From: Oscillospiraceae bacterium
Lineage (GTDB): Bacteria; Bacillota_A; Clostridia; Oscillospirales; Oscillospiraceae
Direction: 5' to 3'
Length of the DNA: 41,426 bases
Assembly: GCA_015067895.1 (NCBI GenBank)
Contig: SVLP01000022.1
Span: forward strand, 1 to 41,426
Each line of letters begins with the position of its first letter. Position 1 is the stretch's first letter. Made by a program: the position numbers and the translations under genes. The notes under the pieces are model-generated. The model worked only from the letters and a program-made list of their open reading frames with translations, made no database searches and was not told where the DNA came from. Below, piece by piece: positions 15,760-22,924 of this stretch.

Positions 15760-17370
15760 ATGAAACTGACATTCTTAGGCGCGGCCCACGAGGTCACCGG
15801 CTCCTGCACATTGCTGGAAGCCGCCGGAAAACATATCCTCATCGACTGCGGCATGGAACAGGGCGCGGACATCTACGAAAACTGCGAGCTGCCCATGGCC
15901 GCCGGGGAGATCGACGCCATTTTGCTGACCCACGCCCACATCGATCACTCCGGCAAGATCCCGGCCATGGTGGCCCAGGGCTTCAAGGGCCCCATCTACG
16001 CCACCGAAGCCGCCCGGCGGCTGTGCAATATCATGCTCCGGGACTCCGCCCACATCCAGGAGTTCGAGGCCGAGTGGCGCAACCGCAAGGCCCAGCGCGC
16101 CGGTGAGCCCCCCTACGTGCCCATGTACACCATGCGCGATGCCGAAGCCGCCCTGCGCCAGTTCGAGGGCTGCGATTACGGCCATCCCATTGAGATCTTC
16201 CCCGGCATCACCATCTCCTTCTCCGACGCGGGCCACCTGCTGGGCTCGGCCAGCATCCTGGTCACCGCCACCGAGGGCGGCGAGACCCGCTCCGTCCTCT
16301 TCTCCGGCGATCTGGGCAACATCGACCGGCCCCTGATCCGGGATCCCCAGGCTCCCCCGGCGGCAGACTATGTGGTCATCGAGTCCACCTACGGCGACCG
16401 GCTCCACGGGGAGCGTCCCTTCTACGTGGATCAGCTCACCGCCATCATGCAGGACACCTTCGATCAGGGCGGCAATCTGGTGATCCCCGCCTTCGCCGTG
16501 GGCCGTACCCAGGAGCTGCTGTACCTGATCCGCACCATCAAGAATCAGAACCTGATCCGGGGCCACGAGGACTTCCTGGTCTATGTGGACTCCCCCCTGG
16601 CGGTGGAGGCCACCCGCATCTATGCCGACGACGATGCCATGAAGCCCTACTACGATTCCGAGACCCTGGAGCTGCTCTCTCAGGGCATCAACCCCATCGC
16701 CTTCCCGGGCCTGCGCACATCCGTCACCAGTGACGAGAGTAAGGCCATCAATTTTGAGATGACCCCCAAGGTCATCCTCTCCGCCTCGGGCATGTGCGAG
16801 GCGGGCCGCATCCGCCACCACCTGAAGCACAACCTCTGGCGCAGCGAGAGCACCATCCTGTTTGTGGGCTACCAGTCCGAGGGCACCGTGGGCCGCAAGC
16901 TCATCGACGGCGCCGACACCGTCCGGCTCTTCGGCGAGGAGATCACCGTCAACGCCCGGATCGAATCCCTGGCGGGCATCAGCGGCCACGCCGACCGGGA
17001 GATGATGCTTAAGTGGCTGGAAGCCATGCCGGGCAAGCCCCGTCAGGTCTTCGTCAACCACGGCGACGACCAGGTGACAGACCACTTTGCCGAGGCCATC
17101 CGAAACCGCCTGGGCGTCAGCGCCGACGCTCCCTACTCCGGCGACGGCTACGATCTGCTCACGGGTCAGTGCATCACCAAGGGCCGCATCGTCCGGGCCT
17201 CCAAGCTCTCCGACGGCCGCCGCCGTGCCAACGCCGCCTTCGAACGCCTGACCCAGGCAGGAAAACGGCTGCTGAGTATCATCAACAACAGCCGGGGCTT
17301 AAGCAACAAGGAGCTAGCAAGGTTTACGGATCAAATCAACGCCCTGTGCGATAAATATCTGCGCAAATAA
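15760..17370 (+). CDS. MBL-fold beta-CASP metallohydrolase (RNA-processing exonuclease family)
   Basis: 536 residues. Metal-binding HAHIDHSG at about 58-65 (H58, H60, D62, H63), DAGHLLGSAS and SGDLGN in the lactamase domain, ESTYGDRLHGE, the beta-CASP insert (PAFAVGRTQELLYLI, SASGMCEAGRIRHHLK), and a C-terminal SGHADREMM with the RMMBL-type His. Bacterial members of this family act as RNA exo/endonucleases. An SD AAGGAGG precedes ATG. It is separated by a MITE from the upstream operon and carries its own promoter. Substrate unknown; beta-CASP proteins of this length are often just annotated as MBL-fold RNA-specificity hydrolases. Confidence 0.92.
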   Translation: MKLTFLGAAHEVTGSCTLLEAAGKHILIDCGMEQGADIYENCELPMAAGEIDAILLTHAHIDHSGKIPAMVAQGFKGPIYATEAARRLCNIMLRDSAHIQEFEAEWRNRKAQRAGEPPYVPMYTMRDAEAALRQFEGCDYGHPIEIFPGITISFSDAGHLLGSASILVTATEGGETRSVLFSGDLGNIDRPLIRDPQAPPAADYVVIESTYGDRLHGERPFYVDQLTAIMQDTFDQGGNLVIPAFAVGRTQELLYLIRTIKNQNLIRGHEDFLVYVDSPLAVEATRIYADDDAMKPYYDSETLELLSQGINPIAFPGLRTSVTSDESKAINFEMTPKVILSASGMCEAGRIRHHLKHNLWRSESTILFVGYQSEGTVGRKLIDGADTVRLFGEEITVNARIESLAGISGHADREMMLKWLEAMPGKPRQVFVNHGDDQVTDHFAEAIRNRLGVSADAPYSGDGYDLLTGQCITKGRIVRASKLSDGRRRANAAFERLTQAGKRLLSIINNSRGLSNKELARFTDQINALCDKYLRK

Positions 17371-17413
17371 CACCTCCACCCCTCCCCAAATCAGGGAGGG
17401 GCGAATCCGGTGA

Positions 17414-17442
17414 TTGACTTTTGACCGGAAAAGGACTATGAT
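17414..17442 (+). promoter_or_regulatory. ECF S-component promoter
   Basis: TTGACT (17414-17419), 17-base spacer, TATGAT (17437-17442). A GC hairpin (about 17379-17402) without a T run lies just upstream. Confidence 0.75.
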
Positions 17443-17496
17443 AGAGGAGCATATCGGAACAAAATCCCTCTGAACCAGATATACAGGAGGTCTCCC

Positions 17497-18033
17497 ATGA
17501 AACTGCTTTCTCCCAAGAAGCTCGGCGCCATCGCCGTCGGTTCCGTGCTCTTTTTCCTGCTGGGCCGCTTCGTCTCCATCCCCAGCCCCATCGATACCGT
17601 CAACATCTGCATCCAGTACGGCTGGCTTGGCTTCCTGGCTGTGGTCTTCGGGCCTGTGACCGGTACCCTGACGGGTCTGCTGGGACACCTCCTCATCGAC
17701 CTGAGCTGCGGCGAGATCTGCTGGAGCTGGATCCTGGCCAGTGCCGCCTTCGGCAGCCTGGTGGGCGTCCTCGCCAATGTCACCCGGCTCAATTCCGGCA
17801 GCCTTCTCCGGGAGGGCATCGTGAAGTTCAACCTGATCCAGGTGGCCATCCACGTGGTCTGCTGGGCCGGTATCGCCCCGGTGCTGGAGATCCTGCTCTA
17901 TTCCGAATCCATGGATCGCATCTTCGAGCAGGGCCTGACCGCCGCCATCATCAACGCCGTCACCACCGCCATCGTCGGCTCCGCCCTCCTGGCCGCCTAC
18001 GCCGCCCTCAAGTCCAAAGCAGTCTCCAAGTAA
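17497..18033 (+). CDS. ECF transporter S component (UPF0397-like)
   Basis: 178 residues, about six membrane segments. FGPVTGTLTGLLGHLLIDLSCG and EICWSWILASAAFGSLVG (about 51-90) match the S-component family that binds a vitamin or related substrate and associates with the shared ECF T and A subunits (which are not in this window). SD CAGGAGG before ATG. The substrate is not predictable from sequence; the neighbourhood gives no pathway hint. Confidence 0.85.
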   Translation: MKLLSPKKLGAIAVGSVLFFLLGRFVSIPSPIDTVNICIQYGWLGFLAVVFGPVTGTLTGLLGHLLIDLSCGEICWSWILASAAFGSLVGVLANVTRLNSGSLLREGIVKFNLIQVAIHVVCWAGIAPVLEILLYSESMDRIFEQGLTAAIINAVTTAIVGSALLAAYAALKSKAVSK

Positions 18034-18038
18034 CTCCC

Positions 18039-18072
18039 AACAGCCAGACCCCGGTCTGGCTGTTTCTTCTCC
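18039..18072 (+). terminator. terminator of the ECF gene
   Basis: Ten-base stem AACAGCCAGA (18039-18048) with TCTGGCTGTT (18055-18064), then a pyrimidine-rich tail. Confidence 0.75.
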
Positions 18073-18089
18073 ATTTTTCCATTTCCCGC

Positions 18090-18117
18090 TTGACATTTCC
18101 CACATCCGTGCTATAAT
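18090..18117 (+). promoter_or_regulatory. tRNA-Ala promoter
   Basis: TTGACA (18090-18095), 16-base spacer, TATAAT (18112-18117), 32 bases before the tRNA. The leader AGCAACGAACCGAATAT is the same before the second copy of the tRNA at 38929. Confidence 0.9.
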
Positions 18118-18149
18118 ACAGGAGTTGTGTGTAGCAACGAACCGAATAT

Positions 18150-18225
<76 letters not shown>

Positions 18226-18226
18226 C

Positions 18227-18261
18227 AAAACACCGAGTTTCTTCGTGAAATTCGGTGTTTT
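18227..18261 (+). terminator. element-supplied terminator for tRNA-Ala
   Basis: Stem AAAACACCGAGTTTC/GAAATTCGGTGTTTT (one wobble) with a TTCG-containing loop and T-rich end, directly after CCA. Different in sequence from the terminator past attR, as expected if the element brought its own. Confidence 0.88.
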
Positions 18262-18301
18262 TCGTACTTTCTAGGGTTCCTTTTGGGCATTTCCCGCTTT
18301 T

Positions 18302-18334
18302 CATCTACCACCCATCTACCAGTTATCTAACACT
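18302..18334 (+). promoter_or_regulatory. left arm-site cluster of the integrase
   Basis: CATCTACCA (18302-18310), CATCTACCA (18313-18321) and ATCTAACAC (18325-18333) in tandem. A nearly identical cluster lies at 20237-20270 in the same orientation (about 25 of 32 positions equal). Such repeated sites at both ends are typical of arm-type binding sites of tyrosine integrases. Confidence 0.65.
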
Positions 18335-19476
18335 TAGCTTACATTCTGCATCAGCTTGGCGGCGATGGTGTTCTTTCTGGCGTTATCCAAATGCGAGTAT
18401 ACATTGGCGGTCATCTTGATATCCGAGTGTCCCAGCCACTCCTGCACATCCTTGAGGGTGAAGCCCATGTTGATAAGCATACTGGCGCAGGAGTGCCGCA
18501 GCTCGTGGAATCGGATATGGGGCAGGCCGTGCCGCTTCAAGACCTTGGCGAAGTGGTGGCTGATGTAGTCCGGCGAATAGGGGTGGCCGTCCGGCCATTT
18601 AAACACATAGGGGTTCTCCTGGTACTCCCTGCCGAACGCCGCCCGGTTCCGCTCCTCCTGCTCCTTGGTCTTGGCGAAGATCTCCACGGCCTCCGGGGTC
18701 AGCGGAAATGTCCGTCGGCTGCTGGCGTTCTTGGTCTTATCCTTGGCGACAACCTCCGTGACCTTGGAGACGGTGTGCCGGATGGTCATAGTCCCTGCTT
18801 CGAGGTCGAGGCTGTCCCATTGCAGTCCCAGAAGCTCGCTCCGGCGTAGGCCGTACCATGCGGTGATTCTGACCATCGGGAGAATCGGGTCATCCTTGAG
18901 GGCTGAAAACAGGGCTTTCAGCTGGGTTTCCGTATAGAATTGGCTTTCGTACCGTTCGCACTGGGGCAGTACCACGAACTGACAGGGGTTGCTCTGAATG
19001 AGTTTGTTCCGCACCGCAAGGTCGAGGGTCTGGGCGATGATGTTCTTGTGCAGCCGGAGGGAACGGGGCGACAGACCGCCCTTTCCATCCCGTCTTCCGC
19101 TGGTGAACTTCATGTCCATATACCGCTGGATGGCCTTGTGGTCGAGCTTCGTGAGCTTCGTCCCTGCTTCGTCGAAGTAGGGCAGGATGTGGGTATCCGC
19201 AAGGAATTTGTACCCCTGCAAGGTCACTTCGTCCACCGTCCGGGCGATATGGTCGAGCCAGACCCGGACATAGTCGCTGAACGATGTGTCCGTCTGGACG
19301 ATGCCCTCCATGCGCTCATACTCTGCCAGCTTCTCCCGGAGGAAGGCTTCTGCCTTGCGCTTGTTGCCCTTTTCGGGAAGTCCGCTGCAAATCCATTTCT
19401 TCTTCCGCTTGCCGTTCTCATAGACATTGAGGACGGCGTAGTATTTACCATTTTTGACTGTCAAACTGCCTGTCAT
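18334..19476 (-). CDS. int: tyrosine recombinase integrase (element 1)
   Basis: 380 residues. N-terminal arm-binding and SAM-like core-binding domains, then the catalytic domain with R211 (WYGLRRSE), K249-region, H324-R327 (HELRH), H350 (LGHSD) and nucleophile Y360 (ANVYSHLD): the full catalytic set, no frameshift. Start ATG at 19474-19476 has AAGGAG upstream; an in-frame upstream extension to 19539 lacks a site. Transcribed towards the tRNA with its 3' end 109 bases from CCA, the usual arrangement. Gap-free alignment with the integrase at 39112 up to about residue 370, with all catalytic positions matching. Promoter at 19596-19625. It catalyses integration into, and possibly excision from, the tRNA-Ala 3' end. 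Confidence 0.95.
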   Translation of the reverse strand: MTGSLTVKNGKYYAVLNVYENGKRKKKWICSGLPEKGNKRKAEAFLREKLAEYERMEGIVQTDTSFSDYVRVWLDHIARTVDEVTLQGYKFLADTHILPYFDEAGTKLTKLDHKAIQRYMDMKFTSGRRDGKGGLSPRSLRLHKNIIAQTLDLAVRNKLIQSNPCQFVVLPQCERYESQFYTETQLKALFSALKDDPILPMVRITAWYGLRRSELLGLQWDSLDLEAGTMTIRHTVSKVTEVVAKDKTKNASSRRTFPLTPEAVEIFAKTKEQEERNRAAFGREYQENPYVFKWPDGHPYSPDYISHHFAKVLKRHGLPHIRFHELRHSCASMLINMGFTLKDVQEWLGHSDIKMTANVYSHLDNARKNTIAAKLMQNVS

Positions 19477-19521
19477 AATTTGCTCCTTTCCATGACAGCA
19501 GACTTGCAGTTGACCGTTACA

Positions 19522-19576
19522 ACACAAGTGTACACACAACCCACGGTTGCAAAGGGTAATACTAACCTTTGCAACC
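19522..19576 (-). promoter_or_regulatory. CRESS-type rolling-circle origin: hairpin with TAGTATTAC loop
   Basis: On the minus strand, GGTTGCAAAGG pairs perfectly with CCTTTGCAACC (19545-19555 and 19566-19576 on the plus strand), leaving a 10-base loop T-TAGTATTAC. TAGTATTAC is the nonanucleotide of nanovirus and several circovirus-like origins, nicked by HUH Rep between the last T and AC. Two ACACAA direct repeats 12 bases apart (19522-19527, 19534-19539) adjoin it and could be iterons. It sits between the integrase promoter and start. The hairpin and the loop are directly seen; origin function is inference. Confidence 0.75.
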
Positions 19577-19595
19577 AGCAGCGGGCTGCACCGTC

Positions 19596-19625
19596 AATAT
19601 AGCGCAGGGTCTACCGGATTGTCAA
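19596..19625 (-). promoter_or_regulatory. promoter of integrase 1
   Basis: Minus-strand TTGACA (19620-19625), 18-base spacer, TATATT (19596-19601). The transcript would run through the origin-like hairpin before the integrase start. Confidence 0.7.
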
Positions 19626-19639
19626 GTGGTCAGGCCGAA

Positions 19640-20230
19640 TCAGGCCGGGAAGCTCGTACCGCCGTGGGCCTGTCGGCCCCGGAGGGAGGGCTGTACCGCC
19701 CGGAAGCTGGGCGCAGGGGCGCATGGTGGACAGAGTGCGAACCAGCCGCCCAGAGGTCGTTACCGGGTCGCCCGCAGTCGTTCCCTTGGCGGTAGTCGGG
19801 GGCTGGGCAGGGGGCTTCTGCTCCCACGGAAGTCGGCAAGACCGGCGGGTCGGCGTTTCTTCCCCTGTCGAAGTGCGTACCGCCGCCTACCATGCGAGCC
19901 GCTGCGCTCTCGCATCTCCTCCCGGTGGCTGGGTGCGTCTGTCGAGCCGCTGGCGGTCACTGGCGGGCTGTTTCGCTGCTCCGGCGACCCTCGCAGCCTG
20001 TCGGCTGCTGGTGCCGCCGGGGGCTGACGATTCGGCGAAGCTCCGCAGCCTTGCGGCTGCTGGCTTCACCGACCTCTGTGGCTTGCGCTGCGCCCGGTGG
20101 CGGCTCCCGCTCGCATCCGGGCGCATCCGCTGCCGCTTGCCCCACAGCGCAGCAAACCCCCACGCCGCAGGGCGTGAGGGTCTGGATATTCATGCGTTGT
20201 AACGGCTGCCTGTGTCTGCGCTTTCGTCTG
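19640..20230. other. GC-rich, repeat- and hairpin-rich stretch without a supportable gene
   Basis: About 590 bases with no frame that has a ribosome binding site and a credible protein. GTACCGCC occurs three times (19656, 19693, 19877); imperfect repeats such as AGCAGCCG(CA/ACA)GGCTGCG form small stem-loops. The composition differs from both flanking element ends. Could be a structured non-coding RNA, an assembly of short regulatory repeats, or decayed cargo; I cannot tell. Confidence 0.5.
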
Positions 20231-20236
20231 CCCGGT

Positions 20237-20270
20237 CATCTACCGGGCATCTACCACTTTTCTAACAAAC
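20237..20270 (+). promoter_or_regulatory. right arm-site cluster of the integrase
   Basis: CATCTACC, CATCTACCA and TCTAACA in the same order and spacing as at 18302-18334. A CACGGTG/CACCGTG inverted repeat follows (about 20273-20290). Confidence 0.65.
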
Positions 20271-20334
20271 TTCCACGGTGTTTCACCGTGTACACAGCGA
20301 TTTGTTCCGACTTTCCGGGACTAGAGGGTATAAA

Positions 20335-20374
20335 CTGCCACGAATTGCTACGAAATGCCACGCTCTGCCACATC
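20335..20374 (+). repeat. four tandem 10-bp repeats near attR
   Basis: CTGCCACGAA, TTGCTACGAA, ATGCCACGCT, CTGCCACATC, perfectly in 10-base register, ending ten bases before attR. Helical phasing suggests a binding array for an excisionase or host factor. Confidence 0.7.
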
Positions 20375-20383
20375 ATTCCCAGA

Positions 20384-20429
20384 AATGGCATTCAAGAGGT
20401 CAGCGGTTCGATCCCGCTTATCTCCACCA
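20384..20429 (+). repeat. attR of the 2.2-kb element
   Basis: Exact 46-base copy of the tRNA-Ala 3' end including CCA, followed by AAGACCTGATTTC-TTCG-GAAATCAGGTCTTTTT, a perfect terminator that would serve the tRNA if the element were absent. Confidence 0.92.
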
Positions 20430-20705
20430 AAGACCTGATTTCTTCGGAAATCAGGTCTTTTTCCTAACTGTTGAGAGTCTTTCAGGCAAACAAACAACAG
20501 CACTTCGATCCCGCTTATCTCCACCAACTCCGGAAAACGTCAAGTTTTCCGGAGTTTTTCTTGTATCTTGAGAGCCTTTCAGGCATACAAACAACAGCAC
20601 TTCGATCCCGCTTATCTCCACCAAAGACCTGATTTCTTCGGAAATCAGGTCTTTTTCCTAACTGTTGAGAGTCTTTCAGGCAAACAAATAACAGCACTTC
20701 GATCC
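20430..20705 (+). repeat. array of ~97-bp units each ending in a tRNA-Ala 3' fragment (att scars)
   Basis: Unit A (20430-20526) and unit B (20527-20623) are each 97 bases: a terminator hairpin, a spacer containing GAGAGTCTTTCAGGCA-type sequence and AACAACAGCAC, then TTCGATCCCGCTTATCTCCACCA. Unit C (20624-20705) repeats unit A's hairpin and spacer but stops inside TTCGATCC. A and C share one hairpin (AAGACCTGATTTC); B has a different one (ACTCCGGAAAAC). The structure suggests successive insertions or unequal recombination at the tRNA end. Confidence 0.8.
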
Positions 20706-20767
20706 GGTCTGTACATCCGCCAGAAAATCTGCTATACTGCAAGAAAACCCACCAGGAGGAGATATCC

Positions 20768-21082
20768 ATGAAAAAAGTCCGCATCACTGCCGTCCGGAAG
20801 ACCTGTTACCCCGATTTGATGGAGCGGTACGAAAACCCCATCGAACACGCCTGCGATGTTCAGGAGGGGGCTGTCTGGATCGCCAATGGCTGGGAGCGGC
20901 CCGAGGGCTTCTGCACCAGTGCCTGGGATTCCATCTCCGCCTTCGTCATGACCCTGGCCCACGGCGGCGGGAATTTCTATGACGGCTGGATGAAAAATCC
21001 CAAATCCGCCTTGATCTCCTGCAACGACGGCTTCCGGCCCGTGAGCTTCTATCTGGAAGCACTGGAGGAGGATGCAAGCTGA
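20768..21082 (+). CDS. TIGR04076-like small protein
   Basis: 104 residues beginning MKKVRITAVRKTCYPDLMERY and containing CDVQEGAVW, RPEGFCTSAWDSISAFVMTLAHGG and ISCNDGFRPVSFYLE with several Cys. It resembles the TIGR04076 family of small conserved proteins of unknown role in anaerobes. GGAGGAG site before ATG and a TATACT -10 (about 20732-20737). Immediately next to the att-scar array, which cuts into the sequence just upstream of its promoter. Confidence 0.8.
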   Translation: MKKVRITAVRKTCYPDLMERYENPIEHACDVQEGAVWIANGWERPEGFCTSAWDSISAFVMTLAHGGGNFYDGWMKNPKSALISCNDGFRPVSFYLEALEEDAS

Positions 21083-21136
21083 AAATCCCGCCCTGTGCAG
21101 AAGATCGAATAACAAGAATTTATGAGAGGGATCGGC

Positions 21137-21577
21137 ATGGCAAGAGGAAAAAGGCTAAAATTGGGCGATATATATGAAATTGAACTGCCAAACGGGAAAA
21201 AAGCATATGCTCGTCTGTTCAAGGAATATACTTTAGTTATATACCATGGCATTTATTCAGATTTTTCAGAAGTCCCCCAGGAAGAAACGTACTTTAGATA
21301 CGTAAGTGCGTATAAAAAGATCCTGACAGATGGTATGTGGAAAATTGTTGGAAACAGACCTTTCGGAAACGATAACGATGCATGGGCACCGCCAAAAGTT
21401 GTAGTAGATGCTATAACCGGCAAAGGGCGATTGTATTACAAAGGTGAAACAATGGCTTGCTCATTCGAGGAATGCAAAGACTTGGAGGTTGCGGCTGTCT
21501 GGGACAGAAATCATATTATCGATATGCTTATGGGAGAAACAAAATGGGATGAATCCATTCGCAAACCCATTTGTTAA
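21137..21577 (+). CDS. Imm26-like immunity family protein
   Basis: 146 residues starting MARGKRLKLGDIYEIELPNGKKAYARLFKEYTLVIYHGIY, which matches the start of Imm26 immunity proteins (GDIxEIxLPxGKxAYARx). ATG at 21137 has GAGAGGG six bases upstream and is preferred over the in-frame ATG at 21122. Base composition is clearly more AT-rich than the flanking genes, suggesting transfer. Imm26 proteins usually guard against a cognate polymorphic toxin; none is visible beside it, so an orphan immunity gene. The assignment is by N-terminal pattern and moderately sure. Confidence 0.65.
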   Translation: MARGKRLKLGDIYEIELPNGKKAYARLFKEYTLVIYHGIYSDFSEVPQEETYFRYVSAYKKILTDGMWKIVGNRPFGNDNDAWAPPKVVVDAITGKGRLYYKGETMACSFEECKDLEVAAVWDRNHIIDMLMGETKWDESIRKPIC

Positions 21578-21605
21578 CATTCCGGTTCATCGTAATTCAA
21601 TCAAA

Positions 21606-21646
21606 GAACATGCGCCCCGATCCCGGCTGGATCGGGGCGCATGTTC
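21606..21646. terminator. strong hairpin terminator between convergent genes
   Basis: Perfect 18-bp stem (21606-21623 with 21629-21646) and a 5-base loop, between the convergent Imm26-like and AKR genes, so it can act for both strands; short T-containing tails on both sides. Confidence 0.85.
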
Positions 21647-21649
21647 TGT

Positions 21650-22759
21650 TCAGCGGTCAAAAACCTGAGACACCTGCTTCATAAATTCTGCGATGCCCAG
21701 CTTCTGGGGACATTCCTGCTCGCAGCGGCGGCAGCCAAGGCACTGGTCGGCGGCGGGGTGGGATTTGGTCAGCTCTACGTACCGCCCCTCGGCGTTGACC
21801 TGCCAGCCGTCCCGCTTGCGCTCGTTGTACAGGGAGAAATAGCGGGGGATCGGCAGCTGAGCGGGGCAGACCGGTGTGCAGTAGGCGCAGCCGGTGCAGG
21901 GGATGGCAACGGAATTGCGGATGATCTCCGCCGCCTGATGAAGCTGTTCCTCTTCGGCGTCGGTCAGGGGCGCGAGATCGCCCAAAATGCGGGTGTTTTC
22001 GTCCATCTGCTCCAGCGTGGACATCCCCGACAGAACCACCGCCACGCCCGGTCTCGATGCCGCAAAGCGCAGCGCCTGGTGGGCGGGGGGATCCCCGCCG
22101 AAGAGCCGGGCCGCCGCCTCCGGGACATTGGCCAGGGTGCCGCCCTTCACGGGCTCCATGACGATGACGCTCTTCCCGTGCTTCCGGCAGACCTCCCAAC
22201 AGAAGCCAGACTGGATGATGGGGTTGTCCCAGTCCAGGTAGTTCAGCTGGATCTGCACCACATCCACCTCCGGGTGCCGGGTCAGGATGCCGTCCAGCAC
22301 ATCGGCGGTGTCGTGGAAGGAGAAGCCGATATACCGGGCCTTCCCCTGCTTCTTAAGCTCCCGCAGGAAGTCAAAGCAGCCCTGCTCCTCGGCGTAAGCC
22401 GCGTCCTCCCCGTCCAGACCGTGGAGCAGGTACACATCAAAATAGTCCACGCCGCAGCGGCGAAGCTGCTCGGCGAAGATCTCCTCCTTGGTCTTTCCCC
22501 GCCGGAGCATCCCGCAGGGCAGCTTGTCTGCGATCATAAACGTCTCTCTGGGATGCCGTTCCACCAGGGTCTTCCGCAGGGAGATCTCGCTCATGCCGTC
22601 CAGATACGTATAGGCCGTGTCGAAATAGCGAAAGCCCCGCTCCAGAAACAGATCCACCATCTGTGCGGCGGTGCGAAGATCCACATCCCGGCTGTCGTCG
22701 GGGTCGATGTGGGGCAGCCGCAGGAATCCGAAGCCCAGCGTACCAAAATCAGGAATCAT
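21650..22759 (-). CDS. aldo/keto reductase with C-terminal 2[4Fe-4S] ferredoxin
   Basis: 369 residues. Residues 1-280 are an AKR barrel (TLGFGFLRLP, FDTAYTYLDG with the catalytic Tyr, LLHGLD, GFSFHD, MEPVKGG). The last ~90 residues hold two cysteine clusters, CTGCAYCTPVCP and CLGCRRCEQECP. This fused AKR-ferredoxin form is common in Clostridia and probably uses ferredoxin- or flavin-coupled electrons with an unidentified carbonyl or sugar substrate in the cytosol. A second member lies at 28121. ATG of MIPDFG is the only well-placed start. Confidence 0.92.
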   Translation of the reverse strand: MIPDFGTLGFGFLRLPHIDPDDSRDVDLRTAAQMVDLFLERGFRYFDTAYTYLDGMSEISLRKTLVERHPRETFMIADKLPCGMLRRGKTKEEIFAEQLRRCGVDYFDVYLLHGLDGEDAAYAEEQGCFDFLRELKKQGKARYIGFSFHDTADVLDGILTRHPEVDVVQIQLNYLDWDNPIIQSGFCWEVCRKHGKSVIVMEPVKGGTLANVPEAAARLFGGDPPAHQALRFAASRPGVAVVLSGMSTLEQMDENTRILGDLAPLTDAEEEQLHQAAEIIRNSVAIPCTGCAYCTPVCPAQLPIPRYFSLYNERKRDGWQVNAEGRYVELTKSHPAADQCLGCRRCEQECPQKLGIAEFMKQVSQVFDR

Positions 22760-22924
22760 GCAAAACAGCTCCTTTTTGCGTTTTCTTTCATTTTAGCAAA
22801 GGAACCCCCGAAAATCAATCGGAGGGTTTGCCCATGAGACAGGCGGCTTTTATCATACCAGCGGTGTAGCTTTTTCCGCCATTTTATGCTATCATAACCC
22901 CAAAACCAACGGGAGGAGATCATC

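Noticed and set aside
17379..17402. GC hairpin after the MBL-fold gene as terminator
   Set aside because: No T run follows on the plus strand; the pairing is short, so not listed as a terminator.
19569..20202. overlapping long frames of 150-160 codons in the GC-rich part of element 1
   Set aside because: High GC removes stop codons by chance; the frames lack ribosome binding sites, and compositions are Arg/Ser/Gly-biased on all frames.
20430..20705. CRISPR-like array
   Set aside because: The repeated parts are terminator hairpins and tRNA 3' ends with unit length 97; there are no uniform short repeats with unique spacers and no cas genes.
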